A stretch of DNA of 64,000 bases from Paragonimus skrjabini miyazakii (lineage: Eukaryota > Platyhelminthes > Trematoda > Plagiorchiida > Troglotrematidae). A model generated the notes under the pieces. It had not been told where the DNA came from and ran no database searches. It saw only the letters and a program-made list of their open reading frames with translations. Shown in pieces: positions 1-12,212 of the stretch. The position numbers and the translations under genes are program-made. The stretch is from the NCBI GenBank assembly GCA_014338405.1, contig JTDE01000292.1, positions 207,749 through 271,748 of the forward strand, read 5' to 3'. Within the stretch, counting starts at the first letter, position 1; the number at the start of each line of letters is the position of its first letter.

Positions 1-79
1 GGACATTTCAAACTCAGGAACATGAGTTTGCTGTGTGTCTAACGGTGGAGGAAAGGCCAAGGTTAACACATCCTGGTGA

Positions 80-155
80 AAGGTAGCGCACGAGAACAGG
101 ATTGCACGCTAAATAGTTGGTATCAGAAACATGTACAAAACCGCTCATTGTAAAT
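80..155 (+). repeat. Diffuse dispersed repeat, copy 1
   Basis: The stretch around GAGAACAGGATTGCAC, followed by a GTTG and a CATGTAC motif, resembles 4545-4625 in the same orientation (GAGAACGGGATTGCAC, then GGTTG and GCATGTAC), with small indels. Family unknown; similarity judged by eye only. Confidence 0.4.
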
Positions 156-3100
156 CAACCGGCCGGAGCTGGAAGCTTGTTGCTAGGTGAGTGATGGAGT
201 TGGTGACAGAGTTGGCATGTTACTGTACGGACGCCACTCGTCTGAATAATGTCTTTGTATTGTATGTGGTAATACACAAAGATCCCCGTCAAGACAGTTG
301 TTTTTAATACAGTCAACTTTTAGCGGAATAACTACGCAGACTGCCTTGACGACAATGATGTATTTGTCTCAACTGTAGTACAAGGATCACAGAGCCAGTG
401 TCGTCCTTATGGAAGACTCCAAAAAGAAAGACTAGGAGATTCTACTTCGTGGTACTATTTGGCCTGGTAAAATCAAGGATGCCTGGTGGAAGAACCATGG
501 TGACTTGATGTCGGATTATACCGGTCACCCGGTAGCAGATGTCTGTAAGTCATCTAAAGTGAATTTAAATCCATCCTTCGCGTCTACATAAGTGCTAATG
601 GTCAGGGACTGCAATGGTTCGTGATATGGATTTGGCGCAATCATTTTGAGTGTCTACCGGATCGACCGGCCGTCATTATCACTAGCAAAGACGCCCAGTT
701 TTATTAAACGACCCTGAAATGGAAATCTGACGCGTTAGATGCGTTGTCAAGGTAACCTTTGAAAAATGGCGGTCCAGCTTCGCAAGGCGATTTGTTCCAA
801 CTGCTGGGCAATATAAAGTTCCTTGAGCATTCAAAGATGCTCCTATTGTGTCTTCATATAATAATAAGGAGAGCATGCAATACACCTATAGTTATCGCGG
901 TATCGATTTGCTCAGATAAATCTAAAAAATTCTTGATAGGATCCTGCTGAAATTGTTCAATTTTGATGTAATAGACATCAGTGTGTCAGAGCTGCGGCAC
1001 CGACTCAGAGTCGATCGGATTACAATTGCCACTTACAGCACAATGTGGCAAACACAACTAATTAGCGCATGCCCACTTTGTGGACTCCAACAAACAACTG
1101 GATTCTTTGAGTTATGATACACTGTAGACGGTGCTGGATAAATCTGACTGTCCAAGTAAATTCATCGATATACTCAAGATGCTGTTTGTTGACAAGCACT
1201 CAGAAGTGTAGTAACGCCGATTTCTTCATTAGAACTGGTCTGCAGCTAAACTGTCATTAACCACTTCCCGTTTAAGTACTTACATGACTACAATACCGGC
1301 AGTCGCTTTTTAATACAGTGTGATTTGTTCCAATTCAGAGTACCACGAGGAGCCAGAGAACATTATGTAAGTTGGCTTCTTGCATATTGCAGTATGTGGG
1401 TGACTGCCACCTGTTAGCACTTCAGCGAATTGTAACGAGTCTTTCAATCATATCCGGAAAATTCGGACTCAACAACCGTACAAATATAACTTTTTCTAGT
1501 GATTCTTGTTAATCACCTTCAAACTAACAATCAAAAGCTCTTTGACTTGTAACGCGAAAGTTTGCCGGTGTGACTCCCGTTCAGGTTATCTCTACCCGAT
1601 GAGTCCAAACAAGGTTGAAACCGGTCATGGATTGCCGGTTTGAGGATGAGCATTACAAATCATTATGACCTCAATTTGGAACCTTGCTGCTTTATCCAGC
1701 AAACAAACTGGCAATCCGAGATGGATTGTGTGCATCCGCAATAACGGGATGAAAGCAAGCTATAGTTCAATTGTAACGTTTCTTCTCTTCGGCTACTTTG
1801 ATTGTAGATGATGTGACTGTGCCAACTGTTCGTAATCTTGTAGAGGTTACCTAGTGTCATGCAGGTTTCATTAGCCTATGCAACAATATTTTCACGCATC
1901 TGCCGCACAGTCACAAATTACGGGCTCGCATAGCTGAGACTACAGCTTCTTTTGGTCGTATCCATAAAAGCGTATGTATTGTGCAAACTAAGCTGCACCA
2001 AATCTACTACGAATTAAGTCAACCAGTTTGAGTGTCGTGTTTAACGTATTATGGGCAGGTTGTGTTTTTCTCAGTCCATTTATTCACGTGCTACCGTCGC
2101 CTTGTCTAATCTGTTGTGTGATAACAATATGTGGGTATTATATGAGAAGACCGTACGATATATAGGCCGCAGTCACTTTCGACATCTATCGTGCAGTTTA
2201 GTCATCCGGTGGTCGGAAGGAGTTCAAAACATACAGAATCAACACCAAGCCGGCTAAAAAGGAATCGAAACCAAGTTAAGGTTCAGGATACGTATGGATA
2301 CGTAAGTGGAATTACTCAAGATAGAGCTCCACATAATCTGTCATAGAGGCAGTTGATATTATTTGGATGGAACCTTGCTCACCAGAAGCTACGAAATCAG
2401 GATGTTGGTCACGTTAGCATTACAGGTCGCAATGTGGATCATAGATTGCTAGAGAAGACAACTTTAAGCTTGTACCCCGTAGAGCAGTACAATCTGAAAA
2501 CTCGCAACTGTAATGGACGACAACTCATAATCACGTGACTATGTGGAGATGTAACGAGTGCCACTACAAATGCGTTGACATGTCCGGATCGGTAATTCAT
2601 CAACAAAATGCCAGCAAATAGATGGGCATGTGTTTGACACGGATAAGTCAATTTGTAGTTTGATGTAATGGTGGCCTCTCCTTCACAAATATCCATCACC
2701 ATGACCCTGCTTCTTAGTTAACACATAAATTATTTGAGGCAATTCACCTTAAAGTTAACCTCTGGCTTGTCAGTCTAGTTTCAATAAATTTATTCATTTT
2801 CCACTTGCCATGTGCATTTTAAGAATATGGTCCTTCTCTTATTATTGTGCCTGTTTATTGCGTAACTGGTCAAGACGGAATGTCCCATGGACGAATCTAC
2901 TCACAAGTCCCTCACCCGTAGTTCCTCGTACTAACTTTATAATACGTTTCGTTGACTTAACATACTCAGTGTGATGAGGTAGGAAGCACTTCTTTCGGAC
3001 TACTTCGTCATTATTTTTACGAAGATTGTAGTACATAGATTGAACATCACCCCTTTCAAAAGGGGCCGACTGGAAAGTCTATGGGAGTGCGACAACTGCG

Positions 3101-4544
3101 ATTAGTTGTGGGTGATGTTCAATCTATATGAGGACGAAAATCCTCTACTACTCTTCCGTAATCAAATTTGTATTAAACTGCTGAATGTCATAGCTGATCG
3201 TGTTTCGACGTGCAGCAGGTTGCCAACTATCACACACTGGCACACTGGCAGCAAACTCAACTGCCGACTGCCACATGCGCCTTTGTTGTAACATTCATTG
3301 TGGTGTTCAATACCGCGTTCATATGATAGCTCACTGAACTAATTAGGACGGTTAGACGATGGTAGCTGCACTGTTAACATTCGCTTGATTTCGTCACCCA
3401 AAAACCAGCATCACGGATATATTATCTCAACGTTTGGTGGCTACGGTTAGACCTACTGTCCAAAAGACATAACCAGGGTAAATTGAGGAGGTAGTCACTG
3501 TGCATTTATACCCTCCCCAAAAGTGGTAGTCGTCGCCTGGTAACTATTGTTTACTTGACTGGCAATCGTTTTGTGTTGTATAGACTCACAGAGAAAGCTG
3601 ACCAAGCGGAGTTGACAGGTAATTATGTCAACCCAATCAAATCTCTTACAGCCTAACACAAACTCCAAACTCTAGAAGATAAGTGACACAATGGTGAAGC
3701 AAGCAAGTGTGATCAGTGTATGCGTGTGTGTACGATCAGGTTGCTCAGATGTTGACTATCTCACATCCTCATTCACTCCGTTCATTCAGTTTGCTTCGAA
3801 TGTCGTGCTGTACAAATTTGTGATTTTTATAGTGGATGGCTGTTTGTGGTGATTGTCATTGAACTTATTTCTCATTACTGTTGTTTTATTACATTGCTGA
3901 CCACATGTTGTACAATTGCGCTCGAGGGATAAATTACTTGCTTTGTCTAGTTCGGTTGTTATTACTGTTGTGTCGAAGCTAGCTCTGGGGTTGAGCTAAT
4001 TCAACTACTTCATTTCTGTATTGCTGGAACAATCACACTGTTGCTATACAGTTAGTGATAAAATCCCAACAGCATATTTCCTGGCTGTTTTTTTGAGGGT
4101 TCACTATTTTTGCTTCTCTTTTTTTGCAGCAACGTTCGAGTAGTGAATAAGTCAACCGAATGAATGTTCGCAAAGCTCTTCAAACCCTAGCTTTTCCTGG
4201 TCGGATTGTGTTGCGTAAAATCCGCACCAGAACCCCTTCGACCAGCGCAATAAAAATCAGGAACTGGCAACGAAATTCTTATGGCGAGTCAAACCAGCAT
4301 AAAGCCAGCGGAAAATTGGTTACATGCGCTATTTGTTTAGTAGGTCAGTGAATATAAAAAGTACATAGATACATCCAAATAGTTGTGAGTGGTGAGACCC
4401 GACTGCTCGTCTTCGATATTATGAAGTAGGCTGAACGTTATAGCGTCTACCGCATTATACGAGAACAGTACAGTTCAGCTTCGGGCAGCTGCAGTTACCA
4501 CACTGATCAGTCGTGAAAAACGAACGGCGCTGTCTCAATGCGGG

Positions 4545-4625
4545 TAAAGGTGTCACATGAGAACGGGATTGCACACCGAATGGTTGCATGAGTGAGAATA
4601 ATCAGCATGTACTTTTGTAATCCGT
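4545..4625 (+). repeat. Diffuse dispersed repeat, copy 2
   Basis: Partner of 80-155. The shared core GAGAACNGGATTGCAC is followed by matching short blocks in the same order, ending in a TTTGTAA-like block. Too short and diverged to name. Confidence 0.4.
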
Positions 4626-4994
4626 CGTTATAACAACTAGGGTTCACCTCAGTTCGATCAGTTTCTCGTCACAATCAGACGGTACACATATTTGCAGTTG
4701 GTTGCATGGTCAGCTGCCATTTGGGTCCACGAGACACTCGTTCTTACTAGAGGGGGATTTTAGAACATCTTGTCAAAGTTGAGTAACTGTTGGCACAATA
4801 AGAAAAGACGGTGAACACATGAAACAATAATAAGGACAGTTTATGAATCCGGTCAGTTGGTCCTCCAAATATTCAATCTTATCGACCCCCAACAATGGCT
4901 GTCTATAGTTATTAGGTCCCCTAGCATTCCTGATACCCAAACGTGTTATAACTTGAAGCTCGTATCCAAAACTGTCAAGTTACTGCTTTCCCAG

Positions 4995-5014
4995 ATATAT
5001 ATATATATATATAT
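4995..5014. repeat. (AT)10 microsatellite
   Basis: Uninterrupted AT dinucleotide tract of ten units. Confidence 0.95.
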
Positions 5015-7904
5015 GATACGCTAACTAATGCGTTCACGATGTGGATGAGTTTTACATTCGGTCAGCTCCTATTTGTGCACACGTCTTCTATTCTGCCTTT
5101 GCTTGCTCTGCTTTAATCGAAACAGTTGGCTCCATCTTTTCATCTCGTCCTTCAGTGTACGCTCTTCGCTTAGAACGGTTTCCCACATCCTTCTTGCCTA
5201 CTCATTTGCCATCCAATTCACAGTCATTTGTACAACTCGGTGGATACAATTTTATGAATTACGTTATTTCGTTTCACAGTCTGGACAATGTTTTGATACC
5301 TTCTCCATCAGCATTATTACCCTTTCATACATAATCACCACAATGCAATCAGGCATCAGTATGATTACCTGATATACGTCTGCTGCGTTCACGAACAAAC
5401 TATTTTCCACCTAATTCAATGACGGAATATGAGACTTATCAATTTTATATCCAAAGGTTCAAGAATTTATACCATCAGTCAGATTTGGCGCACCATCAGT
5501 AGTAAACAAAAGTTCTCAGGCGCTTGAGCATAACGATCGCCTTCGAGTGCGGTGTGAAAAACAGTGGCTAACTTTCGTCTGTTTTGAACGATACTGAAGC
5601 AGAGATGGATGTTTAGTTTTTTCCCTATGGATCAAACAGTGGCCTGTTATCTTACCCAAATCAGTGACTGACCGGAATACTGTTACACTGGGAAGGAACA
5701 ATGTTAAAACACATTCGAGGTTTATTGCTCTGCGAAAATTGTCCTCTTCAATTTCTTTCGTTGACATTTATCTGGGTTAATGCCCGGCAATTATGAGTTG
5801 TTACGCCGATTACATATTTTGTTAAATGTTCATACAGACTACATAATACTTAATGTGCGCAATATGCTTCTGTGGTGATTACAAAGGAACATGAATTATG
5901 GTTTAACGACTTAGTGCAAAACTCTAGAAAAAAATTTGCATTTGTGTCATTCTCAATCGAAAGAGCTTCCATTTGACCTGGATTTATAAAGTTTACTTTT
6001 GTGTCAAATAAAACTGCGATTCGTCTCGCCGAACTCCATAATTATAGGCAAGAGTTCCAGAAACGACACAAAATTTACATGAATATGACCTGTCATTTCT
6101 AATATCTAATCGATTTTATCTACAGACGTGAAGATTCAATCGGATTGTGGTTTCAGGAACAGTGGTTCCGATGAGTGACAGTGGGAAATTCAATGTCAGT
6201 AGAATTGGACAACGATTTGCGTAACTGTAAAATCACACACAAAGTCAGTGAACTCCACTGAGTTTCATCACAGTTAGTAGAAATTACAATGGTTACCTAT
6301 TGTATCCAAATGCACAAGAGTTACAGGTAACATATTGTGAACTGCCATTGATCTCCTAATCTCATAGGTACCAATTTGTCTAATTAACGTTATACGTTTG
6401 TGAAAGGGTCAACTGTAATACCTTCGGCACATGGATGAGGCGGGTAACAATTTAACAGAATGGTTGTATAGCGACATCTTGCTGCGCAAGAGTTTCTCCC
6501 TGTGCTCTCTATATCTGACGAAAGTTGAGTGCGCCGCAATATAATAATGTTTACAATTAGACCGTGATTTACAACTTTGTTTTGTAACATTGAACCAATT
6601 CCAATACATGCGGCTGATGTATCGATCGTCGCACGAATGAGGAGCTGATAACAAAGACTGGAGTCTAAGTCATTACACGGGATGTCCAAGTGAAAACCTC
6701 ACTCAAAAGGCTTACACAACTACGTCTCCTACCTAGTCAAGTTAGGGACCGGATCCAACACCACTGTAACCACAGCGGTGTTTCCTGACACGGGTGTGTG
6801 TGCGCATTTAAGGTCAAACAGTTGTGGTCCGCTGTCTCACCGTTTCGACCAACATGGTCAGTACTCAACAACCGTTGAAAGGTATCGGTGGACTAGAAAC
6901 CAGCATGCATCGGTGAGTGAAAATGAACGAAGCGAAATTACGATATTTCCCTAAAAGATTGTGCTATTATGAGAGTTTTTCAAAAAAGGGTGAGTAATTA
7001 AAGGCTGAATTCATAAACAACATAGACCTACAAATCAGTAAAAAGTTGACTTAAAACTAACAATTTTTCCATAGTAATTGCCACGCCATTTACCTACTCC
7101 GGCGCTATGTTATACTGCTTGTTTGGAAAAGTGCTAAGTGTCGCGTAACGTTTTTGATATCAATGGCATCGTTATTCAGCTATGTCGTTCTCCAATAAAA
7201 GCACTAAGATTTCGAAGACGTCATACCATATTTCCAAAGTCAAGGAGCAAACATGACACTCGGATGATCGTGCGATTCCACCAAAAGCCCCAATTTGATT
7301 TATTAATAAGAATGAATAACAAACCCTGGGATAGCCTCTCAGTAGATATTGGTCCAGCAGACCAGTGAAGTGCACACAATCAGACTATGAATGGAGGACG
7401 TTAGCCTGTATCACGTGGTCCAACTGGGTTGTGTTTAGAATTATTTGTTAATTATGGTACGGTACTACAACAGCCTGAACACCGTACTCCAGGGTTTCAA
7501 GTCAATCGCTTCTCATTAGATATGCATATCTTTATATTTGTTTCATTTCGACTTCATTGGTCTACTCGATTCAAGCCAGATCCTTTGATCAGAATTCACT
7601 TGCCAATGTATAGTAAGACATTTGTCGTCAGATTGTCAAACACTTTGGACGGATAAACTACAGTCACGTATGCACCGAATTATATAAATAGTTGTGCTAT
7701 TGATTGACTTATTAACAAACAGCTTAATCAATTAATTAGTTATTTGGTTTATAGATTATTTAATTTCAAAACTTTGTTATGGTGTTAAAAAATCGTAGCG
7801 AGAGCCCTCACATAAAACAGAAAATATTCATACCGCTGAACTGTAAGGACCTGCATGCGCTGCTGGAGTGTGGTATACACTGAAAATTGTCTAATTATGC
7901 ATGA

Positions 7905-8165
7905 TGATGTGAATTGCCGCGCATCAGATATTTCCACAGAATCTTTGGGACATGTCAGTCCAAGTAAACCAGGGTGAGAGGAGTCGTAAAGGACTTTACT
8001 CGAAGTAATTTGAACATCATTCGCAAAAGGTCGCAGATCTCACAGTCCCATAGAACTTTTAGCCAGCTAATTATGAAATGAAGTACTGTACCCCAATTTT
8101 GATTTGTTTGGAGCTCGTCAGTAATGCATATCCTCATCACATCCGAGATTTGAACTCCGGACTAA
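7905..8165 (-). repeat. Degenerate SINE-like repeat, copy 1
   Basis: Three blocks recur in the same order at 17110-17345: GTGAATTGCCGCGCA, TAAAGGACTTT and a GCATATCC block followed by a degraded AATTTCGG/GAACTCCGG motif. Read on the minus strand, the last motif here (GGAGTTCAAATCTCGG) resembles a Pol III B box. Spacing differs between the two copies. Possibly an old tRNA-derived SINE. Confidence 0.35.
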
Positions 8166-9040
8166 GAAAAGGTGTAATAGATTGTGAGTAATGTGCAAGC
8201 TATATTTACAAAAATCTCCGACTACAAATCAGAAATCGGAAAACCGTTTAACGAATTCACTGATTCTTATCGTTTTTTAATAGTGGCGTCGTAGACTGAA
8301 GTTAACAGGATCGTTAATGTTTCTTCCTCCCAGAGCGATCGAGGAATCTGAGAACTACTCACAGGCGAATTTGACTGAGCGTTTGCATATGATAGTTCGG
8401 TTGTGTCAAATATGACTTCAGTAGCACAAAGGTTATTATAGTTGCCTAACGAAAGTGTAGCTGAAGTCCAACTCCAGGTCTTGGCTAGGATATGCATAAC
8501 TGCCGAGTTCTAACAAGAGCAAAGCTCAAGCTTAGTTTCTCTTTTGAGAGAGGTTGACCAAACAGTAGATGGGATTTCGAAAGACATAGTCAATAGCGAT
8601 ATTTAGCTGGTATAAGCCAGTGTGTACTAAATTGAGGAGTGTCGCCACCTGGGAACGACGTGAAAATATGAGAGGGTGATAGGTGAAAGCTGAACAGGGG
8701 GATGGGAAAGCAGTAACTTATCAGATTTGTGAATTTAGGGATCTAAGTCACCCTCAGAGTAACTGGCAGTCAGAAGTTGCTAGACACATTATTGTAATAA
8801 ACATATCCGATATCTTAACACTAAAACTTGTACGTAGCATTTTGTTCACAAAATAGTGAATAGAATGTGAGGTCATCCTTATTCCTATTGCTATGTTTAA
8901 AAAATGCTTGTCGAGGCGATGAAGGACTGGTGTTGAATTTAATAAGCTAGGAGCACGACAGCTTGAAATATTTAGAAGCCGCAGTTTAACACGTATGTTT
9001 GCAAACAATTTTTGCTAGAAATCTCATTCAACTCTGTTGT

Positions 9041-9231
9041 ATTCAAGAACGACGGAAAATACCAGTAGTAAGTAAGCTTTATTGGAGCAACCGATTCACC
9101 ATACGTCGCCGAAAACTGTCAGTCCACACAGCACGGGCAACCGCTGCCCGCAAGTGTCATCGATCGCTTGAAGGTCAGAGCAATCTGATTGGCCAATTGC
9201 ATGGCTCACTTGCATTCGATTGGACACAACA
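9041..9231 (-). repeat. Gypsy 3' LTR
   Basis: 191 bases matching 12022-12212 with about 13 differences counted by eye. On the minus strand the repeat begins TGTTGTGTCC, consistent with a TG LTR start. The other end (TTGAAT) lacks the usual CA. Confidence 0.88.
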
Positions 9232-9436
9232 CCACCTCCTCCCTCCGAGTCTGACATTCCGTACTCCAGCGTTTGATATTTTGTCCATCTCCATCTTCGT
9301 GGAAGACTGAGTTCTTGGGTACGTTTTAAAGAGATCGTTCCTCTACATCTGTCGTTCAAACATGAAATCATTCAGTCGTCATCGATGTCTTCAGTTTCCC
9401 TCGGGTTGGCAACAGGTAAACGTGATAACGCATCTG

Positions 9437-11099
9437 CTACCTGATTATGGGCACCGGAAACATTCTGCATTTGGAAATCGTAATTGAGTAGCCGAGCGTA
9501 CCATCGGCTAATGCGAATGGGCTTTTGGCCATTATTTCACCGACAGAGTAACGACGCAAGGGAAGCGTGATCAGCCCGTAATATAAAGCGACGACCAAAT
9601 AAATACAGATGCCACCTTTCGCATGCCCACACAAGCTTGGACTTCTTTCTCTCCTGCGGAGTAATTCATTTCAGTGGGTGATAATGCTCGTGAGGCGTAC
9701 GCCATCACCGTTGCAATTCCATTTTGGAGCTGCAAAAGAACAGCATTTAAACCAACATTAGATGAATCAGTGGAGACCAACGTAGGACTGCTCTCATCGA
9801 ATATAGTCATGATGGGTGCCGAAGCAATCAAATTCCAAATAGTCCGGTAAGCAGCCTTTTGTTCTTTGCCGTAAACGAAATCAGTATTTTTCCTGAGTGT
9901 TCCACGCAGTTGTTTCGAGATCGTGGCGAAATTACGAAAATGTTGGGGGTAATAATTATAGAGACCTAAAAATCGTCTCACCTCGTCACTTGTTCGTGGT
10001 TTAGGACAGTGCAGAATTGCAAATGTATTCTTGGTACATGGCTTCACCCCTGCATTCGATATGGTCTGGCTTAGGAACTCGATGTCCTGTACAACAAATT
10101 GACACTTCGTCAGATTCAACCGAATATTCAATTTATTTAGACGACCGAGAACGGCGTGTAAGTTCGCATCATGTTCACTTGCGGATTTATCGAAAACACA
10201 AATATCGTCCATATATACCACACATCCAGTGAGATCGGAAAATGAAAGTGTCATGAACTTTTGCCATGCGTCAGTGGCGTTGCTCAATCCCATAGGAAGG
10301 ACTTTGTGCTGATCCAGACCATCCTCTGTTACAAATGCCGTAAGGGGTCGTGATTCTGGTAGAAGTGGCATGTGATTGTAGGCTTGGCTGATATCCAATT
10401 TAGGAAAAACTTTGCACCTGACATTTTAACAATAAGTTCATCTGCCGTGGGTAAGCGAAACTTTTCTACAATAATGTGTCTGTTCAGAGCACGTAAATCT
10501 GTACAAACGCATACTGTTCCGTCTTTCTTGAGAACCGCCACGAGTGGGTGGACCCATTCAGAGCACTGAATTTCCTCAATCAAATCATGTTGAAGCATTT
10601 TATTCAAGGCATCCGAAATCAACTCACGCTTTACTAACGGCGCAGGACGAGGTTGAGCAATTGTCAATGGTACAGCGTTGGGTTTCAAACGTATCTGGTG
10701 CATACCAGCTGGAATTCTTCCGACTCCATCAATAAAGAGTTTGGGATGCAACAATTTCAAATCTGAGACATCAATGTTTGCTATAATCATCTTGTGAATA
10801 GAGGGACCATTTCTTAGGGCGACCATGACGTTCCATCCCAAAAGTCGTTTGGTATTCGTAGAGGAAATGTAAATCGCTACTTCGCTTTTGGACGTATTGT
10901 TGAGAAAAGCGGGTAACGTAACAAATTCTTTAATCTGCACAGGGTTGCTGAAATAACTTTCGAACGTATAAGAAGAAGGTGATATTGGTAAATTCACCAG
11001 ATACTTTGTATAAAAATCCAAGGATACAATTGTAATTGGTGAGGCTGAATCCATTTTCATGCACAACGAAATTGTTCTACCACCAACTTCAAAAAACAC
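9437..11099 (-). pseudogene. Gypsy pol remnant: protease, reverse transcriptase, RNase H
   Basis: The first frame (11099-10329) carries an aspartic-protease-like site MDSASPITI, in which the usual D-S/T-G has become D-S-A. It then enters RT with WVHPLVAVLKKDG and a following DLRALN block. A one-base shift near 10400-10420 moves the reading to the second frame (10398-9571). That frame contains DISQAYNHM (motif A), LPMGLSNATDAWQKFM (motif B), CVVYMDDICVF (catalytic YMDD), a FLGLYNYY block and an RNase H-like LVSTDSSNVGLNAVLLQ. A third frame continues to 9437. Frameshifts and the altered protease site make this a non-functional copy. Confidence 0.9.
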
Positions 11100-11189
11100 A
11101 GTACGTACGTCAGCGATTGGAAGAGAGGATTCACAGGCTTTCGATGAAGATTGCGGTTTCTTCCCATGAACTGAAAAAATATGTTCACT

Positions 11190-11995
11190 TCACGAACATT
11201 CCAACGTTTCTGTGACAGCAGCAATTGAGCGGGAGCGACAAGCTCTCGCAAAGTGACCAGGTTTATTACATAATCTGCATGTAGCGTTGATTGCGGGGCA
11301 TTTGGTGTAATTAGCCTTGTGTTTTGGAGTTCCGCACGGGTAGCAAGCCGTATGTTTCGAATAATTCAAACAGGAACCTGTAGTTTCTTTCACACGAGAA
11401 ATCGCCGCAGATTGGGATATCGTAGAAAACAATTTAATTTGATCATCGACCCGAACCTTGGCCCTTGTGAGATCGCAAGCCCTCTCCCATGTAAGTTTCA
11501 CTGAATTCTCGACCAGTAATATCTGTCGAATCTTTGAGTCACGAATGCCAGAAGTCAACTGTTGTATCAGAAGAACTTCCTCAATTTTCTTTTGCGGCAC
11601 CGTACCGTACTCACATTGGCGGACTGAACAAAGCAATCTAGAGATAAATCCGTTCCAATCCTCTCCTGCCGCTTGACGTAACGACGAGAATTTGAACCGT
11701 GAAGTATAAGTATTCATGCGTATTCCTCAATGTTATCGAGATCAGCTCACACATCCGAAAACGTAAGTTTTGACCGTAGGTTTAGGGCATCGAACAACCG
11801 TCTAACTTCGTCCCCCAATCTCAGTCTCAGCAACTTCAACTTGTGATCTTCAGTCAGCTTGATATCACAGTTGAAAACTGGCAACATTTCCATGTAATCG
11901 ATGAGCATAGATTTCCATGACGTCCATTTTTCAACCGAAGGTGAAACGGTATGATCGGTCCAAAATAAATCCGGGGCATGTAGTGAATTTGACAT
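11190..11995 (-). pseudogene. Gypsy gag remnant with CCHC zinc knuckles
   Basis: An ATG at 11995 opens a frame to a TGA at 11747. A second frame continues 11717-11190. The second part ends in two zinc-knuckle-like motifs, CYPCGTPKHKANYTKC (spacing unusual) and CRLCNKPGHFARAC (canonical C-x2-C-x4-H-x4-C), expected for a nucleocapsid. The break between the frames is probably a frameshift mutation. Immediately upstream, the minus strand reads TGGCGTCGCTCG next to the LTR end, a candidate tRNA primer-binding site. Confidence 0.82.
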
Positions 11996-12021
11996 AATGC
12001 AGGTTTGATCGAGCGACGCCA

Positions 12022-12212
12022 ATTCAAGAACGACGGAAAATACCAGTAGTAAGTAGGCTTTATTGGAGCAACCGATTTACGGTACGTTACAGAAAACTGT
12101 CGGTCCACACAGCACGGGCATCCGCTGCCCGCAAGTGTCATCGATCACTTGAAGGTCAGAGCAATCTGATTGACCAACTGCATGGCTCACTTGCATTCGA
12201 TTGGACAAAACA
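12022..12212 (-). repeat. Gypsy 5' LTR
   Basis: Partner of 9041-9231, same length and orientation, with no indels between them. Most differences cluster at positions 56-70 of the repeat. The modest divergence suggests the insertion is not very recent. Confidence 0.88.

Larger units (their letters stand above)
1..9040. other. No supported gene
   Basis: Short open frames occur on both strands but none shows a recognisable domain, a codon pattern or convincing flanking splice sites. An (AT)10 tract and parts of two diffuse dispersed repeats are annotated separately. It could be intergenic DNA or intron of a gene whose exons I did not recognise. Confidence 0.5.
9041..12212 (-). mobile_element. 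Ty3/Gypsy LTR retrotransposon, decayed, integrase missing
   Basis: A compact element on the minus strand bounded by 191-bp direct repeats. Inside, from high to low coordinates, are a gag-like ORF, CCHC knuckles, a protease-like site, reverse transcriptase and RNase H. Coding sequence runs out near 9437 and the 3' LTR starts at 9231, so no room is left for an integrase (HHCC, DDE) domain. Gypsy elements normally place integrase after RNase H and exceed 5 kb; this one is about 3.2 kb, so it is an internal-deletion derivative. Several frameshifts show it is inactive. No clean target-site duplication was seen. Confidence 0.9.

Noticed and set aside
11057..11251. Separate gene between gag and pol
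   Set aside because: It is the frame bridging gag and protease of the Gypsy copy, displaced by frameshifts.
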